A stretch of 64,000 bases of DNA, from NCBI GenBank assembly GCA_905221605.1, contig CAJNDS010002650.1:129648-193647 (forward strand). Direction: 5' to 3'. A program made the position numbers and the translations under genes. The notes beneath the pieces are model-generated. The model was not told the DNA's origin. It made no database searches and worked only from the letters and a program-made list of their open reading frames with translations. The first letter of the stretch is position 1. Every line of letters begins with the position of its first letter. Of this stretch, positions 13,660 to 25,115 are shown in pieces. The stretch comes from Symbiodinium natans (Eukaryota > Sar > Dinophyceae > Suessiales > Symbiodiniaceae).

Positions 13660-14165
13660 AAGCATATCAGGGTCCCACAGGGGCATCTTGGGGATCCCAC
13701 AGACGGCTGGAAACAGGTGGGGGGGGGGGGGGTTGGGGGGGGTCATAAAGGGCAGGGCCTGTTGCACGCTACAGTCCCCCCCCCTCTTTCCCGCTTATTT
13801 CTTTCTTGTCCTATGGGTCCCACAAAGGTCCCACAGACAGCCAGAAATAGGCGGCGAACCGGGGCTGTGGGGGTGGGTCGTAAAGGGCAGGGCCTCTTGC
13901 GCGCTACAGTCCCCCCCCCTCCTTCCCGCTTGTTTCTGGGGCGTTCCCGATCTGATAGGGGTCCCACAGACAGCCAGAAAATGCCAGAAACAGGCGGCGA
14001 GGGCGGGGGTTTGGGGTGGGTCATAAAGCGCAGGGCCTCTTGCGCGCCACAGTCCACCCCCTCCTTCCCGCTTATTTTTGGGGCGTTCCCGGTCCCAGGG
14101 TCCCACAGACAGCCAGAAAACATCCTAACAGTCGCACAACACGTCCCACAGACAGCCAGACAGGT
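13660..14165. repeat. Tandem array, about 130-140-bp unit
   Basis: Units share GTCCCACAGACAGCCAGAAA, then a G-rich spacer, a TAAAGGGCAGGGCCTCTTGC segment, a poly-C tract and CTTCCCGCTTATTTCT. Clear copies begin near 13670, 13825, 13960 and 14095; the last is truncated. The array ends right at the long foldback that starts at 14266. Poly-C/poly-G tracts vary in length between units. Confidence 0.85.
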
Positions 14166-14265
14166 CTTGCACGCTATAGTCCCTTTCCCGCCCTCTGCAG
14201 CTGGGATAAAGGCTTCCCAAGCGCATGCCAAATGGGCGGGGAAGGCGAGGAAGTTTTGGGGCGGA

Positions 14266-14437
14266 TAGGCACAGCCCACATGTGACAGCTTGTCCCTCTT
14301 GTGTCTGTTCCGGAACCGGCTGCAACACGATGGCGGGTGAAACTCATTGAGGTCTTGCGAATTTCACCCGCCGTCGTGTTGTAGGTTTCAGAACAGACAC
14401 AAAAAAAGACAAACTGTCACATGTGGGCTGTGCCTAG
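14266..14437. repeat. Long foldback, arms about 76 bp, loop about 18 bp
   Basis: The left arm at about 14266-14342 includes GGCACAGCCCACATGTGACA and GGCGGGTGAA. It pairs with the reverse complement at about 14361-14437 with roughly 85-90 percent identity by eye. The loop is ACTCATTGAGGTCTTGCGAA-like. The structure resembles a foldback/MITE transposable element or a large hairpin; no transposase frame lies inside. Arms differ by scattered substitutions, so it is not a sequencing-size palindrome artefact. Confidence 0.85.
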
Positions 14438-15712
14438 CCACTTTGGGCGAGCAACACTCCCGGGGCCACACTTCACAAACTCAATTTGGCCATGAAACGT
14501 ACACTCAGGATCGAGGTTTCAAATCAGACACGCAGCAGACACAGATGCCGGTGAAGACAGCTCGCGCTAAAATGGTTTCTGTCCGAGTGCCTTTTTGAGA
14601 GAACATGCCTTGCTACAGTCCCCCCCCCCCCCCCCCCCGAAACCTTAAAAAAGCGAAATACACGGGCCGCCTATTTCCGGACCACCCCCCACCCCCCCAC
14701 CCCCATAAGGGGGGGGCACTACAGCAAGCAGAGCCAGGAATCAGAAAAAACAAAGCTGCATGGTCGCTACTTTCTCTCTCCTTTTGCTTATTGCCGCGCT
14801 TTGTTCGTGTCTTTTGCACAGTCTCAAATAAGCATTCCGCGGTTTTTTGTCCAGCCTCAACGCTGCAGAAGAAACCAGAAACCCGACAGTCCAGAGGTCG
14901 CAACGTACCTGTTTGCTCGAATTTCGGTGGGTGACCTGGAACATTCTTAGTCTCATGAGCCCCATAGCCTGGATCCCGACCGTGCTGGAGGCAGGAGCCC
15001 TTCTAACGTCAGGCAGAGGTAGCAAAAATCACAATCCAACTGCGAGCCACAGAACTGCGAGCATCTTCAAGAACTCAAGCTTGAAAGTTCAATGACTTCA
15101 AACGTGTATAGGACAACTATGAAACCTAAGTCCAATATAAGTGTAAATGTCAGATATAACCAATGTTTAAAGATCCTATCCAAACTTATTTGCAGGCTTG
15201 TCGAGCGGAGACTTCCAGTCCATCCAACGGAATTTGCCAGGTCTGCACACGCACGGAAGAACTTCCAGACTTGCGCGCATTTCGGGTCCCTCGTAATTTG
15301 CGAGGTTTTTGCATACGCAAAGTTCCGGCCCTGTGTAGAGTGCCATCTCCACGGTTCGGCGCCATGTCGGAAGGCAGAATTCCAACCCCATAGCACTAGT
15401 GAGATTTTTTGACACGCGGGGAATTCCATATGTAGATATGCGGCTGCGTAGTTTGCGACAATTTGGCCGTGGAGGAGGTCCAGTCCCTTGCTATGATTTG
15501 CACGGGTTTTGCATTCGGAAATTCAGTCCCATGCTGTTTGCAAGTTTGTGCCGTTTCAATTACACAGTCCCATGTAGTGTTTGCGAGGTTGCGCGCAGGC
15601 GGAGAATGCTACTCCCAAAACAGTACGTGGGTTCAGCATCGTTTTGGACTCATGTATCGTGGCACGGCGCCGTCAGGGTCTTTGTATCTATCTCGGCGTC
15701 AGGGGCCAAATT

Positions 15713-15944
15713 GAGAGAGAGAGAGAGAGAGAGAGTGCCCCCATGCCCCCAAGAAAGAAAGAAAGAGAGAGAGAGTGAAGAGAGAGAGAGAGAGAGAGAG
15801 AGAGGGAGCCCCCGGGCCCTCAAGCCCAGCAGAAGAAGAAGAAGAAGGGAGAGAGTGAGTGAGTGCGCCCAGTGCGCCGGGAGCCCCCGGGCTCGTGAGT
15901 GAGTGCGCGAGTGAGTGAGACTGATCCTCCAAGAAAGAAAGTGA

Positions 15945-15975
<31 letters not shown>

Positions 15976-15976
15976 T
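15713..15976. repeat. GA/GAGT-rich purine tract
   Basis: Alternating blocks of GA dinucleotides, GAAA runs and GAGT repeats, interrupted by two GC-rich AGCCCCCGGGC-type segments. Low complexity; open frames here are compositional. Confidence 0.9.
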
Positions 15977-17631
15977 GAGTTTGTGTGTTATTGCACTGCA
16001 CCCTACGCTTCTTTATTGGCACCACGTCATGAGTGCACCCTCGCAGATCGGCATGGAACTTGGGGAGCACACATGTTAGTCGTTGTCCCCCAGATGAAAC
16101 TCCAAGCTGCGGAACCTCGATACCCTGAACAACTGTCATCGAGCTAGCACAGTGGGAGTGTACACCAACGACATGCACCCACCCCCCCATCGCTTTGACC
16201 CGTGGCGCGGAAGTGTCACTGCTGTCATTCAAAGCCCACACGGGCCAGGTGTCGTGAAACGCAACCTTCACCCCTTCAAACGGCTAGCGAGGGAAGATAA
16301 TCACTTCAATATCGATATGTTGTATTCGAGGGGCCACGCTAGGAAGCTTATCCTGAACACACAGAGCACAGAGAGGGACACCTAACTTCCACTGTGTGTT
16401 CCGACTGAGACGCTTGGAGCACGTCCTCCGGGGCGGCCTCAAATGGGAGGCTAAGTGCTCAGGAAGGAAGGAAGGAAGGAAGGAAGGAAGAGAGAATTCG
16501 GCGTCAGAAGCACACTTCGGCCTCAGGAGCTAAGTCGGCGTCACAATTCGGCGTTAGGTGTCAGACAATGTGGCGTCACGTACAGCACGGCAGCTTCAGC
16601 TCCGCGAAGGCACCGGTGGAGCAGCACATCCATTTTTCTAAACATGCTCTCCCTCTCACATCTTGGAGAGTCGCCCGTTCATTTTTGTTGCCGAAAATGC
16701 TTGGGGGCGTAAAGAATGGTCCATTCCATGATCATGGGTGTCGCATTTTCGAGCATGCCAAGCGGCTGGTGCAGTAAGCTTGACATGGGTGGCGGGTTCG
16801 AAGGCGAACCCAAGGCGAACTCGCACCTGTCATTTTTCGAAACAGGTTGCCGTAGTATCTCAGTCGCATTCTCCCAGGGCCCCTGCTTAAACGTGCACAA
16901 ACAAGGAAGATGTCGAGTCATCAGATGCTGGAGTTGGCAAGCAAGGTTGGTAGTGCTGTTGAAGTGTGCAGGCTGTGCACAGCGCTTGCTGAGACATGGT
17001 CTGAGTGGAGCCAGCCAAAGACGCATGGTGAGAGTTGAAAAAGAAGCTGGCCGCAATGATATCTTGCTAAGTCGTTGCTGCGTGGCATGATTGGGAGCCT
17101 AGATGTCATGAAGCATGCTCAACGCCATTTTGGGTTCTGCCTGCCAGAAATTAGCTACGCAGTCGGCCGCATGGTAGCTGAGTTCTCCATTGCCGCCATT
17201 GTCCAAAACAGAATGCAAACGTCATGACCTGTTTCAATACCGTATCAGAGACAAACAACAGTACTGCTATGGCAGCCAGTGACAGCCAGCTGTACGTGTT
17301 TTTGGTTGACATTGTTTCATTTGTTTGTTTTCTCTTTCTGTACAGACCCAGGCCTGTTGCTGCGAACGGTTTTCAAATGCCTTCGTGGAAGCAGCTGCTT
17401 CGCATATTCTTCATGCCCTGCAGGTGTCAAACCAAATGGCACCAAAGAAGGTATGAACCTTGGAGCCTCTTGGGGCGTGATGGGTGAGGACGTAGTACGG
17501 AGGCATGGGCAATTTGGCACAACACTTCACAGACACAAACGGCTGATCTGTCGCCTGGCTTGAGGGTAGGCAGCGTTGCGTATGGCAGCAGCTACCAAAG
17601 TGCGCTGTAGTTAGCAGTAGCGCCGTGTGCA

Positions 17632-20600
17632 ATGCCGACTGGGTCACGAGTCCGGCTTGAAGCTGATGGGCTCCCAAGCATTGACTTTGCCGTGAGGTCG
17701 CCCAATGTGGACGACAGCTCTTCGGAGGAAGGGCAGACAGCCTTGATAGATGCAGGGGTTGAAGCAAATGCCTTTCCAAGTGCGGCTCCGGACATGTACA
17801 TGCATGAGGTCGAGCCAACAGAGATGGATCCCACTGCTGAGACGCCCCCGCGCGAGAAGCCCCGAGTGCCCGGTTCTCCTCCACCCCTGGATGTCGAAGC
17901 TGAGCATGCCGGGCCGTCTCATGGAGTTCGGGGCGCATCTCCGCTCAGTGCCAATTTGCGCAGCATGCCATCGCCTTTGCGGACTGGGAGACGATCCCTT
18001 TCACCGAGAGAGGCCCGTACTCGCGGAATGGGCCAAACCTCCGCCGCCATTCCAGAGAACGAACGAGAAATGCACCTCGGTGGCAGAGAGTCACGAAACT
18101 TTGTGGAGGACAGCCTTATGGGCACGTCACCATGTACAGAGCGGTCCATGGACTCTTTGGCATCTTTCTTTCGTGATGGGCACTACTTCGTACCTTTGAG
18201 GCTGTCATCGGTAGACGAGCCGTTGGCAGAACCTGCCCAGCACCCTCGAGAGAGTCACATTGACCGTCCCCATGATACCACTATGCAGAGCTGTGAGCAT
18301 GGGACACCATGCGTGGCATCCTTCCCTTGTCCCCTGACTTGTGGTGGACCTGGTAGTTTGATTCCAGGCGCAAGGCGGCCAGCTGCCTTGCCTGCAGCGT
18401 TGCCCACAGCTTTGCCTGCGGCCATGCCGTCCATGGCAAGCATGCCTGAGCCACCGGAGCCTCCAGTGCGGCCCACAAGAGAGGTGGAACACCCGGCCGT
18501 TTCAGGCTTCCCCTCACGCGCTGGAGTTCCACGCATCCCCGCCCCAACAGAGTCCATTGACCTGCCAAGCGGTGAAGGGAGGCATGAGCTCAATGAGCTC
18601 CCACGACATGTGCCGTGCCCAAGCAGGGCCCCCATACTGGCAGGGACAGCCGCTCCGCCAATGCGCCATTTGCCAAGCTCAGCTTGCATGGCCGCTGATG
18701 CAAGAGTGGCACAAGAAGAGCCTGGCAGCGCCCACATGTCAAACCCAAGCCGGCCCGGCGAGGTGCCAGCCTATGTCAGAACGACAGGAGTGCCTCCCAC
18801 AAGTGCAGAGAACACTCACTTGGCAACGGCAACGGAGGGGCTTGCCAGGCGGCATGGGGAGGCAGACTTGCGCACCTCCGGGCCGATGCCTTCCACAACA
18901 CCGGCGCCACCGCCCCCAAACGGAACCGGTGGCTTATCTGTGAGCAGCATGGCCTCAATGGCCCCACCCAGCTGGGGATTCGCAGGTCTGAACTCAGGAC
19001 ACATGACTTCTGTGCCCATGCAGGGGGGGCCGCCTCCTACAGCCAGGCCTCCGGCACCAGCACTTCCAGCACCGGGCATATCTCAGGGTGCTCCGCCCAT
19101 CACGGGTGCTCCGCCCATCACGGGTGCTCCACCCATCACGGGTGCTCCACCGCCAAACATGTACACAAGTTCAGGCCATGCAGTGCCCCCATTCCATCGA
19201 GAGTTTACGGGAGTGGGTGTTGCTCCGCCACCACAGGCTTTGCCAAAGGTTGCTATGCCCCCACTAGCACGAGCATGGGGAACTCAGGGGCCAATGGCAG
19301 CAACTGCACAAGCACCTTCTTCTGTACAAGCACCTTGGCCAATGCAGGCTGCCATGTCAGTCCCGCTTGCATCATCTATGCCGCACCAAACCTCGTCGCT
19401 TCAAGTGCCAGTCCCGCCAGTCCGAGCCGAAGTGCACACAGCTGGTCGTATGCCTCCAGCCATGGTGGCGGAGACGCTGCCTGGAGGCGGACGGGGCACT
19501 GTGCCTGCCGAAGCCGCAGAGCGTCCGAACTCTCAAGGGCCAGCTCCAGCCAGCCAAGAGACACTTGCATCTGCTCCAAAGTCCAGTGGCCCCATTCCAG
19601 CTTCTGATGCTTCAGCCCCGCATGCTTCAGCCCCGCATGCTTCAGCCCCGCATGCTTCAGCCCCGCAGATGAGCCAGACTGGCCTGCCCCCCGATCCCGA
19701 GTCAGCAAAACAGCTGACTGTTCCGGAAGCCTTGCCAGTCCCTGCAGCCTTGGGCTTGGCACCAGAGGCTGTTGAGGAAGTTGGGGCTGAGGCGGCTGAG
19801 GCTCAGGATCACAAATCGCCTGCAGCATCTCCAACTGCTCGCTCACCGTCTTTTGCAGCAGGCGTGCCTGATTTGATGAATCTCGACCAAGATGGACTTC
19901 CTGAGATGACAACACCACCTCCGGACATGATTGAGAGAGGGCAGCAGACCACACCAGACAAGGCAGTTGCTCCCAGTAGGAGGAGGAAGCGAGTTGCAGA
20001 GGAGAAACCCCGCACCCCGAAGGAGGGCCCTTTCGAGCTAGTCACAGTGGGTATGGACAAGCTCAAGTGCCTCAACCAGGAAGGCCGACCACGTCGCCAT
20101 CAAATCCGTGTGCTTGAACACTGGCGCAATGAACGTGTGCTGTATGAAAGGGTGCGCGGGTCGGCGATGCCGACAGTATGCGGCGTGGTCGTTGCTCAGC
20201 CATGTGACGACACAGATGCTTCACAGGAGCGCATCCCGATTGGCCTCACGGCCAAGTTCGATGATGTCTTCAGCCCCTGCAGCAGCAAGAAGTCTGACCT
20301 GTCATTCCAGTCAGGCGGGCTCAATGAGGAGGATGCCATCACGGACAGCTTGCGCAAAACCAGAGCCACAAAAGTGAGGCGACCCGTGGCGCGAGCTGCC
20401 AGAGCCGCAAGTGCTGCAGCAGCCGCTACCTTGGCGGCAGGTGCACCTGAGAGGGCTTTGCCAAGGAGAACGCCTGCAGGATTTGTGGAAGTCCCAGCAG
20501 CTGCAGGTTCCACGCACGCGTGTGGGATCAGAGTCGGATTGGAAAATGGCAAGTGGATGTGTTGTGACATCCGCATCCCTCCACGTTCCTTCAACACTCC

Positions 20601-20811
20601 AGAAGAACTTGCTGAGAGCAGATCCCTCCTGATCTATGTCACATCTTGCGAGTTTGGGACCCTAACTGCAGCCGTCGACACGAATATCATTGACTTATCC
20701 ACGGGGCATTCCCTCGTTATCCGTGCAGGACAAGAGTACTGCTTGAGGAACTCATCCGCTGCAACAACGGCCCAGCTGAAGATGGTGTTGATCAACCAGA
20801 CGATGCCTTGA
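17632..20811 (+). CDS. CENP-C/Mif2-like inner kinetochore protein
   Basis: A single intact frame of 1059 codons from an ATG, with an in-frame TAG 24 bases upstream and an AG (TTAGCAG) between them that could be a splice acceptor. Residues 1-800 are low-complexity and Pro/Ala/Ser-rich, presumably disordered, with perfect coding repeats (GAPPIT three times near residue 490; PHASA-type units near 660-680). Residues 818-845 read GRPRRHQIRVLEHWRNERVL and continue YERVRGS. This matches the CENP-C motif: paired Arg (821, 822), then LExW with Trp831 and the RNER..LY block; in known CENP-C the Arg contacts the H2A/H2B acidic patch and the aromatic the CENP-A tail. An Ala-rich linker follows. Residues 964-1059 form a cupin ending (IYVTSCEFGTL, then GQEYCLRNSS), the dimerisation domain of Mif2/CENP-C. 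The motif followed by a terminal cupin is diagnostic. Expected role: centromere-bound kinetochore scaffold. The symbol is not assigned because orthology was not tested. Confidence 0.82.
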   Translation: MPTGSRVRLEADGLPSIDFAVRSPNVDDSSSEEGQTALIDAGVEANAFPSAAPDMYMHEVEPTEMDPTAETPPREKPRVPGSPPPLDVEAEHAGPSHGVRGASPLSANLRSMPSPLRTGRRSLSPREARTRGMGQTSAAIPENEREMHLGGRESRNFVEDSLMGTSPCTERSMDSLASFFRDGHYFVPLRLSSVDEPLAEPAQHPRESHIDRPHDTTMQSCEHGTPCVASFPCPLTCGGPGSLIPGARRPAALPAALPTALPAAMPSMASMPEPPEPPVRPTREVEHPAVSGFPSRAGVPRIPAPTESIDLPSGEGRHELNELPRHVPCPSRAPILAGTAAPPMRHLPSSACMAADARVAQEEPGSAHMSNPSRPGEVPAYVRTTGVPPTSAENTHLATATEGLARRHGEADLRTSGPMPSTTPAPPPPNGTGGLSVSSMASMAPPSWGFAGLNSGHMTSVPMQGGPPPTARPPAPALPAPGISQGAPPITGAPPITGAPPITGAPPPNMYTSSGHAVPPFHREFTGVGVAPPPQALPKVAMPPLARAWGTQGPMAATAQAPSSVQAPWPMQAAMSVPLASSMPHQTSSLQVPVPPVRAEVHTAGRMPPAMVAETLPGGGRGTVPAEAAERPNSQGPAPASQETLASAPKSSGPIPASDASAPHASAPHASAPHASAPQMSQTGLPPDPESAKQLTVPEALPVPAALGLAPEAVEEVGAEAAEAQDHKSPAASPTARSPSFAAGVPDLMNLDQDGLPEMTTPPPDMIERGQQTTPDKAVAPSRRRKRVAEEKPRTPKEGPFELVTVGMDKLKCLNQEGRPRRHQIRVLEHWRNERVLYERVRGSAMPTVCGVVVAQPCDDTDASQERIPIGLTAKFDDVFSPCSSKKSDLSFQSGGLNEEDAITDSLRKTRATKVRRPVARAARAASAAAAATLAAGAPERALPRRTPAGFVEVPAAAGSTHACGIRVGLENGKWMCCDIRIPPRSFNTPEELAESRSLLIYVTSCEFGTLTAAVDTNIIDLSTGHSLVIRAGQEYCLRNSSAATTAQLKMVLINQTMP

Positions 20812-23800
20812 TGCCATTCGTACCTGCCTTCCAAGCACTGAGAGCGACGCATCCCAGGGGTCAGGATGCTGAGGGGTACTGCGAGCTGGAAGCTGTCATA
20901 GCAACTGACCAAGCGCGCAGGAGAAACGCAGATTGCATGTGAAAGCTTTCTGACTGCTTCTGAGTGTTGTTAGTTTGGACGGACCTTGTTGCACTGAGTG
21001 GAGCGGCATTGACAAACATGGTTTCAAAACTCGTGTCAGCAGCAAGGTAGCAAGTATGTCCATGAAGACGAAGAGGACGGATGCAGTCCTAGACCCGGTG
21101 GCTTTTTCGAGCCACATATACTTTGTCTGATCCAAGAACTGTGCATTGCATTGGTGCGTTAGCGTTACGGGTGGACTGCAGTGACTCGCTGCTTTTGCAA
21201 CGATGGCTTCCTCCGAGGCTGATCTACAGCAGCGCGAGGTCACAATGCGAAACCTGAGTGCTACCAAGTCTCGTGCTCACAGGAAGCTTTCTTTTTCCGA
21301 CAGTCGAGTAAAAACGTTATGCACGTTATGTGATGAGGTTGCAGCAGTATGCGCGAATGTTTATCGTACGTCGGCGTCTACGGCACTTGCATGCCTTGGA
21401 AGACAAGGCCAACACTCCTTGCGCAAGTTTTGGTGAACATTCATCGCGCACGAGAGATGGCAAGGTGTTGATCAAGCCGAAACCTGGTGGAGTTGCTTTC
21501 AAACAGCTGCTGCCTCCACCCGTCGAGGAGAGAAGATAGTTGGAGTATGCCTGGACCGTTGTTGCACTGGTATGTTCTGGCGTGTCACGATCGCTTGAGC
21601 CGAAGTTCTGCCTGACGCAGGTCCCAGTATCCCGACCAAGCAGCGTCGCGTCGGCCCGACCCTTAGCTGCTATAGCCGATCCCAATTCCATTTTGCAAAC
21701 TTGTCAAAGATGTTTCGGACAGGGGGCCAAGAGACAAGGCAGCGTGGGGCCTAGCCTCTCCAGCCTAGAGACATGCCCGAGTTCTGGAGGTTTGGGGGTT
21801 CCAGGGCTCGGGTTTGGGGGAGGGGGATTCGAGGCCCTCAGTTTTCGGGGCATTTGTTTTGCAGATGGGTGAGCTTATGGTGCGTGCCAGTTATTTTTGC
21901 CGAACACTTAGAACTTGGAACGCTTGGCAGCCAATCCACGACATCCTCGTCTGATGCTCTACAGTCTCTAAAGCTTTTCCTGTCTCGGGGCGAAGCTGTT
22001 TCCACTAGAAGGCTCCTAGAGCCCCAGAGCAACAGGAATATTCAACCGTGCAAACCAGCGCCGATTCTCCTGCGGTTGTCCAGCGTCTACAAGTCCACAT
22101 TGCAATCGGCATGTGACCTCTCAGGCAAAACCAGCCAGGACCCTGCTTCAGAAGCCAGGCGTGACGAACATGTCGAGTTGCCTCTTGCACGTGTCGTTCG
22201 GTTGCCTTGCCTTGGCGCAGGGAACTCCCTGAGACCAAGAAGGCCGGCGTCTCGCTTCTCAGTACCCAGGCCACTCGAACGATGTAGTTGTGCCAGGTGC
22301 AGCCTCCACTTTCACTCCAAGTTCTGGCGAGCCACCTGCAAAAGACCTCTGGCAATATAGCCAAAAATAGCCACAAAGCTCCGGAGGATGTGTCGGGCGA
22401 GTCATGTCTTTAAGTCATCCTTGTGCTTGGTTGTGTGTTTGGACTTGACTTTCACGGGACTGAGGACAAGTTGTTACTCATCGCGCAAGGCGCAGCATGC
22501 GCAGCTCGCCGGGAGAGTTCCATTCTTGCTTCTTCAAGTCTGGACTTGTCTCTTTCTCTCCTCTGCAGGCATGTGATTCACACATGCTCTGCCAACCAGG
22601 TCTGTGCATTTGCAAGTAATCAAGGCCGCACAGGACCCGTGACGCACATCATCATACATGAATGCGAGTACACACAGTCGAGATGATCGCAATGTGGATT
22701 GACCAGGCCATTTTCAACTTATTTTCAGTGCCGCTTGATGGAAGCCTTCACAAAGGCCTGTCTTCGAGTGGTCATGGCAAGCCGCGGCAAGCCAGCATGC
22801 GGTTTCCTTGTGTCATTTGGCAACCCAGGCCACTTCGATCGGATTTATCAGCACCACAGGACCATATTGACAGACAGAGACTGCAAGCTTATGTGCTTTT
22901 GGCCAGGTTGTCTGAGATGAGCATTCGGTAACCTCCAGTGTCAACATCTGCAAGTAGCATCGAACCACAGCTGGGTCATTGCAATCATGAGCCGGTCGCC
23001 GCTGAAATGCCAAATCTGCAGGATCCATCGGCGAATCACCTTGTCAAGCACACGGCTGCGCCGATGTCACAGTGTCGACGAGCTTCGTTGCCAGCAGATC
23101 CCTAGTCGCAATCGGAAGGCCTTGTGGTAATGCGGCACGGTGACAGTTCCTGGGCCTTCGCCCAAGGTCGCACCCAGCCAAAGCAAGTCATGACGCACGC
23201 GCAATGGCGCACGTACTGGGAGGCGACCGGCCAGCTACGACACCATCGCTATCACCTATGGCGCGCGATGCATTCTGACTCTGCGCTTGGCCTTGCAGTG
23301 GTTCCCCACCCGTCAGGTTCAGATTTCCGCCATCTTAGGTTGCTTCCCTCCTCGTCGTGTTGTTACTTTCGAGACCCGTCGAATAGCATCGAACACGATC
23401 TTCTGCATCACTGCATCGCAACTTCAGTTCCTCCTTCCCAAATCCCCCTATCCACACTGGAGCCCAAGTCATCAACAGAGTTGGCTCGAGAGGTCGGATC
23501 TCAGCTGAAGATGGAAACCTTGCCTAGGCAATTTCAGATTTCCAGGTTCAAAAACGTAAAGTGGCATTGTGTTATGCAATGCGCATCGAACAGGACGACT
23601 GCCGTGTGGCCTCATGAACAGCAGTGATGGCGGGAGCAGTAGGTGCACCAGGGTACACCGAATCTGGGTTGCAAAAGATAGCCCCAACAGTTGAATCTAG
23701 CGTTCTAGTCCTGAACAAACAGCGCACACACAGTTTTGCACGCTGACATGCTTTCGTGTCTTCCAAAGGTGATCGTGGAGAGTTCTTTCTCCAAGATCCG

Positions 23801-24640
23801 AGGGTCTGGTAGGGCCTGGTAGGGGGAGGTAGTGACCACGTGGGAGGAGAAGGAAGCAGGAGGAGACAAAAGTGAAACAAAATGACACGGAATGAAGCAA
23901 CCTAATGAGACAAGATATGCCTAAGATCTTTTTTCCATGATCTAAAGACCAACTTGTGACATGCTTTCTCGATGCACTTGAATGCTTCGATCGTGGCCGG
24001 AGGCCAACCACCAGCGGACTTTGCAGCCGACTGGCTGGAACCAGGTGAGATGAATTATGAAGACTCTGAAGATTCGGAAGACTTGTGCACTAGTCTTGTC
24101 CTTTCGGAGGTTACACGCACTTCCTGGGCTCTGCGCCTTTGTTGCGGCACTCAAATGCAACAACGCTTCCAGCGATTGTATAATGCCTCTGTTTTACCAA
24201 GGCCAGGACTGGAGACCTCAGTTGGTATTATCTAGCAGCTTGCAATGCTGCAGGCGGGAGTGTCGGTGCATGTCGTTCTGGCCAGCTTCAGGCATGCCTC
24301 TTCTAAAGAGCCTGACAGAACCTGAGCACTCAACCGAGCGGACCCTGTAGCACATGAACCTGTGGAAGAAAGGCAGTGTTCGTGAAGGTAAAGCGGGGTT
24401 GCCGGGCCTAGGCCAGGGACTTTGCAGTAAATTCCTGTTGCGGGACCGGTTTGACCCCCCCCCACTGAGTCGGAATGCTCAATCTCGGACTTTGGCAGCC
24501 AACGCAATCGTAGCGCGCATGACACCTTGGAACTACAGTCCTCGGCCAGCACATCAAGATATTCATCGCAGACCTGCCCGTGGGCGCCCCCTGCCAACAC
24601 GCTGGCCAGCGTCATCAGTGAAGTCGTGCTTGAAGTGGCG
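20812..24640 (+). other. Mostly non-coding; scattered exon-like islands
   Basis: No gene could be assembled. Islands with coding-like peptides and nearby AG/GT sites include 21345-21539 (QYARMFIVRRRLRHLHALE, IQ-motif-like, ending LLPPPVEERR and a stop), 22730-22832 (CRLMEAFTKACLRVVMASRG after TTTTCAG) and 23984-24043 (ASIVAGGQPPADFAADWLEP followed by CAG|GTGAGA). They may be exons of one or more unrecognised plus-strand genes. The 21.3-kb island would need a very short intron to join an ATG-led frame at 21203, so I do not model it. Confidence 0.3.
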
Positions 24641-24649
24641 CAGCTGCTG

Positions 24650-25115
24650 CCTTGGTGGCGACGAAGAACAACCGCTGGTTCTGCTAAGGTCGTGGGGGGG
24701 CACGGTGGGCCCGTTTGGAAAAGCCGGCATAGCAGCCGCCTTAGAAAAGCCAGCAGCTGTTCTGCCAGCCGCCGAAGAACAACCAGCGGCTTTCCGATCT
24801 AGCCTAGAAAACGACAGGGTTGTCTAGCCACCTCAGAAAGCCGCCGACTTTTCGCGCCGGCTTGGCAAAACCAAGGGTTTTTCCAGCATGATAGAAAAAC
24901 CAACAACTTTTCAAGCCACTTTCAACAACCGCAGGTTTTACTGGTCGGCTTAGAATCGCTGCTTTAAGAAGTTTTAAACAAGCCGGTTCTCTCGCCGACG
25001 ACTTCCAAAAGCCGCCGGCTTGTCCAGATAGAAGAGAAAAGTATAAACCACCATTTTCTCTGGCAAACCACGGTTTCCAGCGGCTTTTCTAGCCGCCTTC
25101 TCCAGCTACTAGCTG
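24650..25115. repeat. Degenerate palindromic repeat cluster
   Basis: Successive 35-60-bp blocks have a self-complementary core of the form AAAAGCC-GC-GGCTTTT (examples at 24746-24770, 24780-24805, 24837-24865, 25007-25025, 25079-25092) separated by CTAGCC or similar. Units are diverged but the dyad core recurs about eight to ten times. No frame runs through it. Its nature is unknown: possibly a decayed hairpin-type minisatellite or a cluster of small foldback elements. Confidence 0.55.

Larger units (their letters stand above)
10660..17631. other. Repeat-rich interval, no supported gene
   Basis: About 7 kb dominated by homopolymer G/C runs (10664-10681, 10845-10858, 13719-13732, 14620-14638), tandem arrays and a foldback described separately. 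A 149-codon frame exists on the minus strand at 11074-11523 (non-ATG first codon, later Met) with no recognisable motif. All supported genes in the window are on the other strand, so I treat that frame as probably fortuitous. An AAGG tetranucleotide run is at about 16461-16490. Confidence 0.4.
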
